Shown here one piece after another: positions 37,931 to 50,900 of a stretch of DNA of 64,000 nucleotides. The stretch's first letter is position 1; each line of letters opens with the position of its first letter. The DNA is from Amphirosellinia nigrospora (taxonomy: Eukaryota > Ascomycota > Sordariomycetes > Xylariales > Xylariaceae): contig SCHM01000002.1 of NCBI GenBank assembly GCA_004123355.1, forward strand, positions 10,575,569-10,639,568, written 5' to 3'. The position numbers and the translations under genes were made by a program. The notes beneath the pieces are model-generated. The model ran no database searches. It saw nothing but the letters and a program-made list of their open reading frames with translations, and was not told the origin of the DNA.

Positions 37931-40088
37931 ATGTCACAAGTTATGTTGCATGATCGGCCAGATATAATAGTCGCCATTGACTTCGGCACGTCTTATACTG
38001 GTAAGTCTATGCCACCTAGGTACCGTAGCTTCTGGTAAAAGGTTGACCTCGACACACAGGCGTCGCCTGGGCAAGGCCACAGCGAAGAGATGCGTTGCAA
38101 AGCCCCATTCAGATATTGAACAATTGGCCTGGCGTCTCCAACAAGAATGAGCAAAAGGTCCCAACCTGCCTGGTATACAATGAAGACGGAAGTGTGTCCT
38201 CATGGGGCTTTCTTTGTGAAGATGATGACGACCCCGCGAAGGGACGATATGAGTTCTTCAAAATTTATCTGGACCAGGAGACTTTCGAGGAGGCGCGGCT
38301 CAAGGGCACGAAGAATCTCCCCCAATCCGTGGAGCACGCACAGAAACTCTCAATCGATTTTTTGAGACAGATTTATAATCATTCGAAGTCTACTGTTGAG
38401 CTTCATACGGGCATCAGTCGACAAGGATGGCGCGGTCTCAAAGTCGAGTTCATTTTCAGCGTGCCAACAACATGGCGCACCCAAGGCATGATTAACATCT
38501 TCAAAAAGTGCATTGCGCTCGCAGGTTTCGGGATGGAGGGGTCCAATCATTCAGCAAAGGTGGAGCTCACAGAGTCCGAGGCCGCAGCAGTTGCAACAAT
38601 CAAGAGCTCCGTCGTCGCCTTTCAGTCAGGAGACATTTTCATGTCGGTTGATGCAGGCGGTGGGACGACAGATCTAGCAGTGATGGAAGTTAAGGAGGCC
38701 CGCGAGCCTTTTCCATCACTCTCCCAAATCAGCCAGGTGGATGGCATTGGCATTGGGGCAACACTGATTGACCGAGCGTTTGTGTCATACATCAACACGC
38801 GCCTTGGAAAGTATCGTGAGCTCATTGATCATCTTCCGCCCAACTCCGGTGAGAGGCTTGCAAAGGGTGACAAGTTCAAGACAACGAAACACAAATTTGG
38901 AGAGAAGGTATACCAGTCTAACTGCTACAAGATGACATTGGAAGGTGCAGCATTTCATTTGAACCACGCAGCAGCCGGCATAGAAGAAGGAAAAGTGGTT
39001 ATCTCTTGGTAACGAGTGACTTTCTATGCTTGAGCCTCTACAGAGTGCTAATGCTGAACTAGGGAAGAGATGCAAGACTTGTTTGACCCTCATGTCGAGG
39101 GGACATTACAGAAAATCCGCGAACAACTAGACTGGGTCCAGAAACAAGGCAATTGCAGCTCTATTGTAAGCAAAGGCCACGTGGACTGTGTCTACCATAC
39201 TAACAGTTCCCGCGAAGAAATATTTGATATTGTCAGGGGGCCTCGGTTCCTCGAAATATGTTCGGGACCGCCTGCAAAGAGAGTTGACCTTCAATCCCCA
39301 CACATGTGCCAAGCAGATCAAGATCATTCAAGCCTCCAACCCACAACTTGTTGTTGTTAAGGGCTTACTCCAAGATCGTTTACAAAGTCTTGACTCAAAT
39401 GCCGCCCCTGTCATTGTGAGTCGCATTGCTCGAGCAAGCTATGGCATACTTTGTAAACGAAGGTACAACCCTTTGATTCATATCAACGACACAATTAAGA
39501 AAGACCCCTACGACGGCGAAAAGTACGCCATGAGTCAGATTGACTGGATCATTAAGAAGGTCTGACTCTATACTGAACGGGTCGTATCGCTGATTAACAG
39601 AGAAGCAGGGAGATTGCGTAAGCACTAATGCGCCAATAATACAAACCTTCACACAGAGAATTGAAGCTGGAGATGCGAATCGCAGGTGGGACTCGATTGT
39701 GGTGATCTCGGATAGAAATCCTGACCGTTTGCCGCAAAATATACGCGAAGGTAACTCAGGTACAATAACAGAGTCAGGTTATTCTGCGCTGACATGTGTT
39801 TCTACAGAAGGCGTGAATACGCTATGCGTCGTTCAGAGCGATCTTACCGGAGTTAATCACGAAGACATGGTCAAGATGCGAAAGTCAAAGCGTTTCTTGT
39901 TCAAAGGCGCCAAGTTTTACCAGTGTACGTTCGAAATGCACGCCATTGTCGCGCCAGCAGAGATCAGATTCGAGCTCTGGTTTGCAGGACAGAAGTTCTC
40001 GGGCAATCATTCACCGATCCGGATCAATTGGGACAATGAAGGGGTAAAGGTTGGTGTTCAGGTTGGAATTCATGAGCTTGGGGCTTGA
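37931..40088 (+). CDS. Hsp70-like ATPase of the fungal HSPA12-like group
   Basis: An actin/Hsp70-fold ATPase of the divergent group expanded in filamentous fungi. The start at 37931 reads MSQVMLHDRPDIIVAIDFGT, so the phosphate-1 loop AIDFGTSYTG sits at the N-terminus. Phosphate-2 is MSVDAGGGTTDLAVMEV and the adenosine motif is KYLILSGGLGSSKYVRDRLQ. The C-terminal part (QSDLTGVNHEDM, RFELWFAGQKFSG, stop after HELGA at about 40088) is a beta-rich domain, not a classic substrate-binding domain with EEVD. Introns: 38001-38059, 39009-39062, one starting GTAAGC near 39165, one starting GTCTGA near 39558 and one ending CTACAG near 39808. At the third and fourth donors one G seems lost, putting the frame out by one. 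It lies 1.9 kb from a HET gene on the opposite strand (convergent). Confidence 0.85.
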
Positions 40089-41962
40089 GACAACGCAATC
40101 AGACGGGGAGTTATGTGGTAAAACAAATCGCTCGTTATGTTTCATTCGCAAGTAACCGCAAGAATCACAAAGATCTAATCTTGGCAATTGCAGAGAATCC
40201 AAAAGGAAGAGGGATATTGAAATTTGGTGGCTTGATGTTCAGCCCAGAATGTAACCACCGCTCACATTGAGGCTTAGATGGACGCGTCCATTTGTTCACC
40301 GATTGGATCGCATCGTTGATCGGTGAGTCTCGGCCAACACAGCCATCAAGTCTACCCCTCTCAGATACACATCACATCCCGCCTAGTAGAGTACCAGGCC
40401 TGCTCCTCAGCCTGCCTTAAAAACCCCTGGCCTTAGGTCTCTGCCCATCCAAGCGCCTTTTCCGGACTTATTGTTGTAGCTGAACCTGAAAACAACGAAG
40501 AGCCTTTGGCTTTTGTAGATGCTAAGCGAATAGTTTGACAATTCAATCATTAGCCAACATGGTAAAATTTAGCGAGCCGAAATAAGTGCTTGTTAATAAT
40601 GAGCCAATGTAGCAATATAGAGCCATGATACGTGATATCCCAGAGCTGTCAGAGCTACTGCTAAGTATCTCTTGCAGAGCTTGATGCTATGTACACATGC
40701 ACTCTTCATAAGTAGTGAGCCGTGGGGGCAATTGCTTTTCCTGTTCTTTTGTGAACGCCACCACGACGCTCATTACTACAAAGCCACGGTGGAGGGACTT
40801 TTTTCAATAGGTAATGCATTTCAGTCCGTATAAGTACCTACCTATGCAGCCAAGAATTACAACGATATCTCTTATTAAGTCCAAACGGGTAATCGTACTG
40901 GGATGTGGCTAAACGGATGGAGGTAATCCGTGTTTACTCATCCATTTAAACTAGAAATTACTTAATTATTTGAGGAACATCTTGTCCAAAGGAACGCAGT
41001 TAAATTACTAAAAGAAATTAAAAATAAAAACACGATACAGTCCGCAGCCCCGCACGTACGTGTGAATATAAGGGGGTTAATCAGGCACACCCTTATAGTA
41101 GCTAGATACCTAAGTTACCGCGAGATAGATAGGCGTTTTCCCACACTGGGCATCCCAGGAGTTAATCAGAACTGTGATAAGCCACCCTTACAATTATGAG
41201 TAATTTTCCTTAAGCACCTAAACGGCGGTACGCGGCGGGGACTTGTTTCTAGTCCCAATTATATAACCCCAGACTAGCTGAAGAGGGTAAAGATTGAGGG
41301 TATAGGAGGTCCTGAGACTGAAAGTGGACATATTCTGGATATGTTCATAAGTGCTCTCAAGGGCCAGCTCTATAAGTCGAGATCGAAATAGTCCTTAATT
41401 CTATACCTTCATCACTTACTGAAAGACATAAGCGTCGTCTTAAGTGCCAAGCAAGGAAGTCTAGAGTCTAAATATCTAGGTAAAGTAACGCCCTAGAAAC
41501 TGAGGGTAATAGGTAAGGAGGCTACTAGAAACTATCTACTCTAAATATTCAAATGCGTGGTTCTTAAAGGGGAAATTTATCTTGTTATTGGTGGTATGCT
41601 TTTAGGCAATATAATAGGTAATTTTATAAAAGGCAAGGACTTATTATATATATATTATATATATATTGTAGCTAGATAAGACCCCGGAACAAATCAAACA
41701 ACGATTAACTCACCCAACTTTATAGCCACGAGGTGGGTTGTTCTCACATGACCAAAATACCGGGCCCTGGGATCCGTATAACTGAAGAGAAGAGGTTTGT
41801 TGGACGAGATAGACCAAGACTACCAGGTATCTGCAAAAAAAGCCTATGTTATAGCCTCAGCCGAAAGAGGGTAACTTGTAGGCTTTGTCACACTTAACCA
41901 CATTGTAACTAGCCTCGAGGCCTAGCTATACAATGATCGAAACAACCTTCACTCTAAGCTCG
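40089..41962. other. Intergenic AT-rich region
   Basis: About 1.9 kb between the convergent Hsp70-like and HET genes. It includes a palindromic TA tract at about 41644-41669 and generally AT-rich sequence from 41400 to 41900. No terminal repeats or coding remnants were recognised. Confidence 0.5.
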
Positions 41963-43730
41963 CTATCGCAAAACAACGTCGCAAATAGGCCTATCAAGAT
42001 CCGCTGCTTCGCCGTCCATGATTCCCTCTATATAAGATGGTCCAACGAAATCGAAAAAATCCATGGGGGCCTTTCCCCTGCATCTGCCCGCAGTATGAAT
42101 GGCATATTGCCTCCATAGAGAATCCAGACTTGGTCCCCAACTTCCGAATGATGCGGACCAAATCCTAACATCCCCATTCTGGTAATTATGAGTTTCTTTC
42201 GGGTAATGTTCGCAAACAGACTGCGGCAAATATACTCTATCACGCCAGTTTCGACAAACCGCTTTGCCTCCTCAATGTCTTCGGGTGTTACTCGACCCTC
42301 CGGCCAATACTCTTCATTCACCCGGAGATTGCCAACTAGCGCTATCCAGAAAGCCTCTGACCATGTACGTGGACCATCTTGTGAGGTGGGCCAGGGATGG
42401 TTCTGATAGAAGTCTTTTGCAATTTGATACCACTCTTGGACCATTCGGGCAACCCCAGCAGGGTGATGTTCGATGTTCCAGGTACGTCTTCGCGAGGCTT
42501 GGGAACAGCCACTACGATGTCATCCACTTTGAAGCCGGCCAAACTTAATGTGTTTGAAGCCTGGTCGTATTGGACTCGATTCGGATCGACTGTGGTGACA
42601 CCACCGGCATCGTACCAGTTGTAGGTATTCATCATATACCAGGGACTGTCATCCTTGTTTATACTGATCTCCCATTGAAGTCCGCTCGCCATATCCAACG
42701 ACCAGTTAGGCAAACCCTCGGTGCTGTTAGGATGCGAGTGCATGTGTCTCAAGGCAAGGGCATGCAAGTCTTGATGGTGCTCGATGAGATCCACGGTGAA
42801 CATAGCATAGACCTGGGCAGGTGAGAGCTGATAGTCACACGCCTGAGACCTGGGCAGTGCTCCAGGTTCAAACAGACCGATGAGCCCATAGACTTTGTCA
42901 AGGGGGTTTGTAGCGTTGCGAAAGGCCCAACGAAACGCGGTGTCTAGGGGCCCCAGACGGTTTTCCTTAGAGAACCGGATACCAGCGACCTGCGTGATCA
43001 ACCTGTTGATACTATCCATATACGGGTAAAGGACATCATCGCAAGCATCAGCGATCATATTTGAAGCTGCGGTATCGAGTGTTTCCCACTGGATGGACAA
43101 CTCGCCCCAGATGACACAGGCCTTTGGTGGTAAAACCGATTCCTGCAATGTCCAGGTTCGGGTCCACCACGGATTATTAGGCATGATGATGGATTCCAAA
43201 GCCCGTATTGCTCCAGGCAACGAGTTTCCCTCATCTAGACCAAGTGTGGTTCTCAATTGTGCGGCGTCATTTTGCTTGCCCTCGCTGAGAAGGCGAATTA
43301 GTTCTAGAGCTGACTTGGCATCAGACAAGGAGATGTCCGGACGTAGCTGACCAAACCAGATCAGACATTCAGTTGCTTTAGAGTAGATATGGCCCATCAA
43401 GGGGACTTGGTTAGCTTTCTCTAGCTCATCGTCTTGGTTGATGCAAATCTGGTCAACCCAGATGGTTCTGATCGATTCAGGACGCCGAATTTGTTTGAGG
43501 GCTAATGCAAGGTTTGAGGTGATGAGAACAAGATGTCCATCAACATTAATTTGTGTGTAGTTCCTTTTATTACCCCATACATATGATAGTGTTTCAAAGG
43601 GACTAATATGTGAAGAAAGGGGGCAAATTCGAGTCTGGCATCGGACGAGGTCATCGTTATTGTCCGAAGTCGACGAAGGCAAAATATCTAGAAGCCGAAT
43701 CTCCTTATTAGACAACATGGCGGCCAACAT
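41963..43730 (-). CDS. Heterokaryon incompatibility (HET) domain protein
   Basis: HET-domain proteins trigger growth arrest or cell death when incompatible hyphae fuse; the domain is TIR-like. From the ATG at 43730 the N-terminus holds IRLLDILPSS, then the three HET blocks: FETLSYVWGNKRNYTQINVD, LALALKQIRRPESIRTIWVD followed by QICINQDDELEKANQVPLMG, and NPWWTRTWTLQESVLPPKAC. The C-terminal part has the usual YWPEGRVTPEDIEEAKRF, GDQVWILYGGNMPFILRADA and YIEGIMDGEA blocks, ending PICDVVLR with a stop at 41963. No ankyrin, WD40 or STAND domain is attached, so this is a stand-alone HET of about 590 aa. Two frame changes (near 42440 and 42070) fit single indels; the whole family architecture is otherwise present, with no introns needed. 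Confidence 0.9.
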
Positions 43731-46700
43731 CAACTTGGGGGAGGAGAAAAAAGTCTCACTCAGGAGACCTGCAAGTCATCCAATGCCAAGGAATTATGTA
43801 CGTTCTAGCCTTAAGGCAGCTGATTTCTAAAATCTACATGGTCCTTCAATAAACCCCGCTTGATATCGGCCTGACTTCGGGTTAGCGTGGGCATTATAAG
43901 TCCCTCTCGGGAAGCGCTTCCTCTTACTTGGGCTTTAGATTCTTTATTATATTACCACATGACGTTCAAACATGTTAAGTCTCTACTCCCGTACATTAAG
44001 TACGTATGCTCCCCTAGAAACCCTGAACTAGCGACCCCAACACTGTGCCCTACATTCTCCAAAGACACGACCTTTTTTGCTTAGGGTAGACGTGTCCCTA
44101 ATATAGTGTACAGCTGAATCTGTCAAAGGTCCTATTTAACTATAGATAACCCGGGTTTTAGGCAGCACAGGGTCTGAACCTGCTCGCCCTGCTTCAGCGG
44201 TTTGGTCTGGCCATGAGGTTACAATGCGCATGGAGTAGCATTGTGACAACTAAACGTAATCTATGTAGGGCTGAATCTATATAGCTTAGCTTTCCTCGGA
44301 TAGCACGATAACTCGAGATTGTTCTCTAATGGCTTTGATTAGGACAATCCTCCCTCTTCTTGCACCGGAATGTCACCATCTCTGTCTTAATGTGGGTTTG
44401 TATTATAAAAATACATGCGCACTTGGAAATACTGCTAGCGTTCATTGAAACCGCCTTTTCGGAACTGTACCTGGAAGCAAGCACCACATCGAAGCCTGGA
44501 CATATAGACTGAGTCATCTCAAATGCGATGCATCGCGCTGTTAAGTAGATATACCACCAGTAGGGCACTTTTTACTAGCTAATTTCGAGACAACAGTATT
44601 CCTAGGTAGTTATGTAGTAGGTCTCGTAGTTTACTTAATACATCGTGCTCGTTGCGTTAAGATGCCAAGTCCTAACAAGCTTTTGTGCGTAGAGGATAGG
44701 ATTCCTAGACTTAAATAACAGGAAGATGTGGCATTGAGACAGCAGGAAAAGCCAAGGTTAATTCTGGACGGAGTTCACCAAAACTCCGGCAGGGCCTTGA
44801 AAGACAGTGGACTAGTCAGATCAGAACCCTTCGACCGTCATCTCGGCATACAGTGATAAAAAGGCCGCGCACTACGAAGCTAAAGGAAGAACGTCACGGA
44901 ACAGAACTACAGCACTATATCATCACACTATGTCATGAAGCCACGGAGCCAGGAACAAAAAGATTATCTGTATATGGCCAAGTTATGTCTACGAAAGTAG
45001 TTTTAGAGACTTTCGCAAAACAACAAGTATAGATGACCTACCCCATATATTGCTGGGACCCTGACACATTATCAAAAGATGGAACGTTGTCAAGTCGAAC
45101 ACTTCACTGCCTGCGACTCTTATGACATATTGTAACAAGAATAAGAAGAGAGAAGCATTATGTCACGCTTACAGAGATCTATATTAAGAGAACAGCGTAT
45201 TGCAGATACATAATACAGTTTCGTAGTATACGCAAGCTTGAAACTCGAAGCGGCGGGTTTTTAGCCTATGCACCTAAGGGCTTCATCTCTAGTTTTCTAT
45301 TTCTCTGCTGTCTCGGAGGTCGGAGATCGGAGATCGGGAGTTACACTCGGATACTCCTATCGAGTCGGAGACCTCTACCTATACAGATACGTATGACAGT
45401 ATCTCCAAAGGAAAGTCTACGCGGAGATGATGCTGAATATGTCCTTGTAAATTTATCATTTTACCAAGATGGTGTAACACAAGTTGTAGTGATTTCCGTC
45501 GAATTACCTTTTGTGCGTTGCTCCACGTCGAATTTGTAGTAGCCCTGTCAGACAAAAGGGAACACTTCGTTTACTCGTCGTTACAGCTGTAGACCAGCTA
45601 TTACTCCCTGGATTGGCCTTTATTTCGCTGAACCGCTTGCTGCTGACTTTGTAATGCAGCTGTGTTATTCGATTATTTAAACTAATTTCTAGGTAATACT
45701 ATTAGATACTTCTACCTAGGTATTCAGCTGCCTATTCTGCTCAGCCCCCATGTAATGTGTAACCGAGAAAATCATGATGGATGCCTTGTGCCCTTGTACA
45801 ATGATTACCTGTGGCGACTCCTTGGCTTAATATACTTTCAGAAAGCACTGGAGTTGAAGGAGAGTGAATTGCGCCTTTCTCCAATACTAGGAGCATTTTA
45901 TGGGTATGTTATGGGTACTTCATTTGCGCGAAGGTTTTCAAAATCGTTGTAAGCTGCCCTGAGTTATATACAGAAAGGTCTTCAATCTCTGCTTGGTGAC
46001 TTTCAGGGGTATAAAGGTTCCTTTCCCACACAAGTTTTTGTGACGGCCATAAAATAGGTAGCAATCGAAAAGACGGAAATGAACTAAAGAGTTATAGTAG
46101 GTATACAACTTTTCAGTTTGAAGTTCATTTTAGGTTTTGCATGTTGGTTGCCATGCATACCTCTAATCTCCGCTATACCTAGCCTACCTAACGTTGCATG
46201 TCAGATCTACATACTGTGGTAACTGCTTAATCTTACCGTGGCATACTACTCCAATTGTACTAAGAAAGTATAGTTAAGATATTAGACTTTGAACACATTG
46301 TTTCCATTATGACTCGGATTCTTGAATGCTCGACGCTCTTAATGTCTGCCTGATTGCGTATACTTTGTTTTCCTAATGTACAGTAAGTAAGAAGGTGAAA
46401 ATGAACTATTCTAAATACTAGCCTACTGCCCCTTATTTTTGGTGTTCGCTAGTACATAAGCCGCTAGCTTTTGCAGGGGATTATGCCATAGGCTGGAATA
46501 GCCTATTTAGGTCTGCAATCTCTTATCTGCCCTCTATACTTGTACAAATGGGAAATACAACAAGAGCCAAGGGGTTTAACCTTAGCTTATTATATAATCA
46601 GTTTACTCACCGTGCGGGCCGTACCCTTCCGTCCATGTTTCGCGGCCTTGATATTACTATTTTCTCAATGGAATGTCATAAAGGAGTAGGGAATATACTT

Positions 46701-47997
46701 GTAGTTTAGTAGCGCATGACAGGACAGTCCCATGGAAGCGGCCAGTTAACTTTAAGTTAATGACGGAAGATGTATATGAATCTACAGAAAGATCAAGGTA
46801 AGGACTGCATTGCACCACCCATTGTAATGGAATTTACCATTCATAACTTCAAAGCAGCGTCATATCTGACCAATCTAGTAACCTGTACCAGTGGCTATGC
46901 GGTGACTTGCAGCGGTGGGTGGTATTGTTCGCATCCTCCTGTTTCAGAACCTGTGCAGAAGAGAGCATACCCACCATTGAACTTAATTAATCACCAATTT
47001 CAACCTGCACGTAAATGGCCCAATTGCTCTCGAAGATGTCATCTGCTAAAAAAAGAAAGTAAACATGTCGAATCGCATCATTTGGCGTTGAAAGGTTGGG
47101 GTGACAGGGGGCTCTGCCAGCCGGCCTCAGGGACTTGCCAGGCCTTTCGGCGGGCTGTGCAGGCTGTGGGCAGCTGGACTAGGGGCAATAGGCTATTCCT
47201 ACTTATACGACTCCTATACGATGGCTACGTCGGGCCCATCTTCTCCATAATGTCGGGAATACGTACATACATGTACGTAAGTCAGCATTCCAAATCAGCG
47301 ACACCGACGATTCTCAGCCCTGACGACAGGCCAATAAAGAGAGGGCGATCCTCTGAATGCTCCATTATTCTGACAAACTAGAACTTAAATATGGAATAGC
47401 CCCAGTTCTGCAGTGGCATTTTGCTATGGTGCTCTGCACAGACTCTGCCCAGACTCTGCCCTACGCATATTCTAAGTCTGTTCTAGGTCCCGGTCCCTGG
47501 TATTTCGCGTGGATGCATAGAAGTTCTCTAATTTGGACCTGCATCGTCGCGACAGCTAGTGTCGCGCGGTCGCACTTGAGCTTGGGTCAACATGACAAGG
47601 GGAATAAAAACGACACTTCACCTTCACGGGATTAAGTCCTAGGCAGGCCTGATGCAACAAGCTCCCTCGCGTGCTTATTGCGCAGTAGCGTACTGTACGT
47701 AGGGTAGTAAGGGTATGGTATACATACTACACACTGCACACGGCCGCCAAGCACCCCTGCGGCCCATCTCGTCTGATGGGAGTCCAGTTGTCCCACGTCA
47801 GACTCGAGATCTGCAATTTATGTCTTTTCTTGACGTGATCATCACATCTCGCTTCTGCATCCCGTCATCTTTGATAAGGAGGGCCTTCTTCGCTGGGCCG
47901 TAGGACGTAGACGACGGGAAACCTAATGCAAAACAACAATCTACCGGCTCATTCATCGAGTGCAACGCACCGCTTGCCGCGAGCACTGCATCACAAT
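43731..47997. other. 4.3-kb intergenic region containing repeat copy A
   Basis: No gene could be supported. Copy A of the dispersed repeat (44930-45060) lies here. Open frames at 46770-47381 (plus, 203 codons) and 47357-47635 have biased, unfamiliar translations and no splice-linked partner, so I do not call them genes. Confidence 0.45.
44930..45060 (+). repeat. Dispersed repeat, copy A
   Basis: Aligns with copy B at about 52600-52735 in the same orientation, from TGTCATGAAGCCA (A) / TGTCACGAAACCA (B), through CTGTATAT, TCTACGAA and GTTTTAGAGAC, to GATGACCTAC. Most differences are C/T or G/A transitions, as expected after repeat-induced point mutation. Inside is a hairpin: CGAAAGT, 10-nt loop, ACTTTCG. 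Family unknown; it may be the edge of an LTR or other transposon, but no coding remnant was seen. Confidence 0.7.
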
Positions 47998-50900
47998 GGC
48001 GACTAATCCCGTGAAGCGCGTGGTCGTATGTGTCGACGGCACCTGGTACGACCCGAACGGACTGGTTGTTCGACGAGAAGGCAATAACAGCAACATATAT
48101 CGCATCTATTCGTCCGTCAAAGAGGGAACGTTTGTACAGGATAATAGAGCGGTGAAACAGATGGCATATTACGAAACCGGTGTGGGACACGATAAACAAC
48201 CTCTTGATGGGTTTGGTGACAGTATTACGACTAGCCAGGAGGCCTATGACAACCAGGTCAACAGAGTCTTTGCTGTATGAGCCCACGTTTGATCGTTGAT
48301 GACGGCGAGATCTTACTGAGGTACGAGTATGCTAACACAAGAAAACCAGTTCTGCTGTCAACAACTCAGCGATTCTACCGACGAGCTGTGGTTATACGGT
48401 TTCAGCCGTGGGGCATGTATGTCTTCGAGGTCCTTGCAGTCGGATCGTCGCTGAGATCCCCAATATGCATCAGAATTACAAACTAACGTTATTGATTGTT
48501 ATAGATGTGTTGAGGGTCGTCGCGGACCTTTTTCACCAGCTCACCACGATCCAGACCTGGGACGAGCGTGAGTATCAGCACAAAGTCAACTTGTTGCCAC
48601 CCTTTCGAGACTCTCAGCACAGGGCGCAAAGTGCTCTTAAGGTAAGCATGAACCATTGGTGACCCACTATCTGGGATAGCAACGCTAATCGCTTGTAGGC
48701 TTTTCGATACGTGTGAGTCTTACCTCTTATTCGGAGTGGACCTAATTTTTACACGTGCTCATCTAATTGTTAGAGCTGCTAAAACTTGGGCTAACGAGCC
48801 CGTGATTCATTTCCTTGGTCTATTGGATTGTATAAAGATCGGCCGAGAACCGTCAAGACCACAACCCGCCTTACTGAGGTCGACTCGGACACTTCGTCAT
48901 GCCCTCGCCCTCAATGAGACTCGTAATTCATTTCAGCCCTGCCTCTTCGGCCCCTTACCAGCATTGTCTCCGGACTTATTACAGCGCTCCATCATCGAGG
49001 CATGGTTCATAGGGTCTCATGTTGACATGGGCGGTGGCTCACAGGAGGATGGGCTGTCTCTTTATCCGTTACAATGGATGTTCTTGGAGAGCAGAATGCA
49101 TGGGCTTATCTTCGAACCTTCGTGGGACAATCAGAGCATCACGGAGGAGCCTTTGGGACTTGTATTTCCATTAGTCCCAGATCAAGACCCCTCAAACCCC
49201 CATCAACCTCTGAAGCCGTGGACCTTTCAATATAACAACGGCATTGAAATTGAGATGGTGGACATAAGGGCAACCCATCGCCATGGAAATTTACAGACTG
49301 GGAAGAAGAAAGTGTTACAAAAGCGAAACACGCGAAAAAAGAATCAGATGGACGATGGTCTTCCCTCGCCGACTTATTCACTCACCCATACACAGTCCGA
49401 CCCACCGCGTAAACCCTCATGGAAAGACCGCTTCCGACTTGGCAAGAAGTCGAGCAAGGCATCATTGAGTTCAATGGCTTCGACACAAACGAGAAAAGAT
49501 TCTGATATTGATTCTCTCTGGGCGCCATCTTTGAAAGAAGAGGTCATCGAGGTCGGTCCTCCCCCACGTTGTCCAGATTAACTCTGGCCCAGCCTTGCTT
49601 TCGCTGTTCTCTGCGTCTCGCGAAGTATTCGATTCTCGAGGACTTATTGGGTATTTAGATAATGGTAGGTTCCTTCTCCCACATCTTGGATGATCAACAC
49701 GTTCAATGCTTACTGTACCGTCTTACCTCAAGTTCCATGTGGCACTATAATACATCCATCAGTATACTTTGTCACCGACGTATACGACCGTTTAGGTTTC
49801 ACAGGCGAGCTTAATCCGTACGTCGACGGCTTAAATAATTTCCAACAGTCTGGGTTTGTGAAACAAGAAGTGCAAGGAAATGTTTATATGGACCCTTGGC
49901 GAGCAACGCTCGCTGATTTAGGAGGCCCAGAGCTCAAAAACTGCCGCGTCCTCGTGTGCGGTAGGGCGGGAGTGGGGAAGTCTACATTGATCAATAAGGT
50001 TTTTGGTACTATTGTGGTAAGTATACCGCATTCGTGCGCTGCGAGCACACCGGAAACGTTTTGTAGAGCCTATCTATTCGGAAACTGACTGTGAATGATA
50101 GACTCAAGAATCATCTGCCGACCACGGCGTACACGATGTGGACGAAGGCTTTGAAATGGATACACTGCCTGGACTTATAGTTCATGACTCAAGGGGCTTC
50201 CAAAGTGGCGCAACAGAAGAAATCGAGCTTCTTGAGAAATTCGTTAAAAAGCGAGCAGCAGCAGCGAAGCCTGACGACAGGCTAGATGCAATATGGTTAG
50301 TGAAAAATTCCCGAAAGATCTAATGAGTTTGGCGTCCGTGGACGAAACACACTGGCATCTTGTTCTCGTCGCTTCGGGGTAAGTAGTTATTGCTAACTGT
50401 GTAAATAGGTTTTGTATCGATGTGCCGTCGACTCGAGTTGTGCATGAAGCAGATAGAAAGATATTTGATGTGCTCGACAAGTATGCCAGATCTGTACCAG
50501 TTATTCTTGTCCGGACGATGAAAGATCGGTTCATCAACGAAAACTATGGAGCGGCCCGCGAGCAACTTGAGGATGCCGGATATTCGGGAGAAGAACTTGA
50601 CCGACGCGCTCGTGCGCAAGCCGAGGAGAAGTTTGCCCGCGTGAAAGAGGAGGATATTCGTCAACTTGAACAGAAGCTTGGGCTAGAGAAGGATTTTGCT
50701 CCATTTGTGTACACATCAAAAAGTAAGTCGCACAGCCCTATCCTACGACCTATCTTTGATATATATCGCCCTTTGGACTTTTGTGCTTGGCTAAAACATA
50801 CCTTATAGGAGATAAGGACTCCATCAAGGAGCTCGTTAAACAGACGATCATGTTAGTTCCAGATGACTCAGCTCGAGCAAATTTTGTGAGCGCGCAAATA

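Noticed and set aside
46770-47381. 203-codon open frame as a gene
   Set aside because: No recognisable domain, unusual composition and no flanking splice signals that extend it; consistent with chance.
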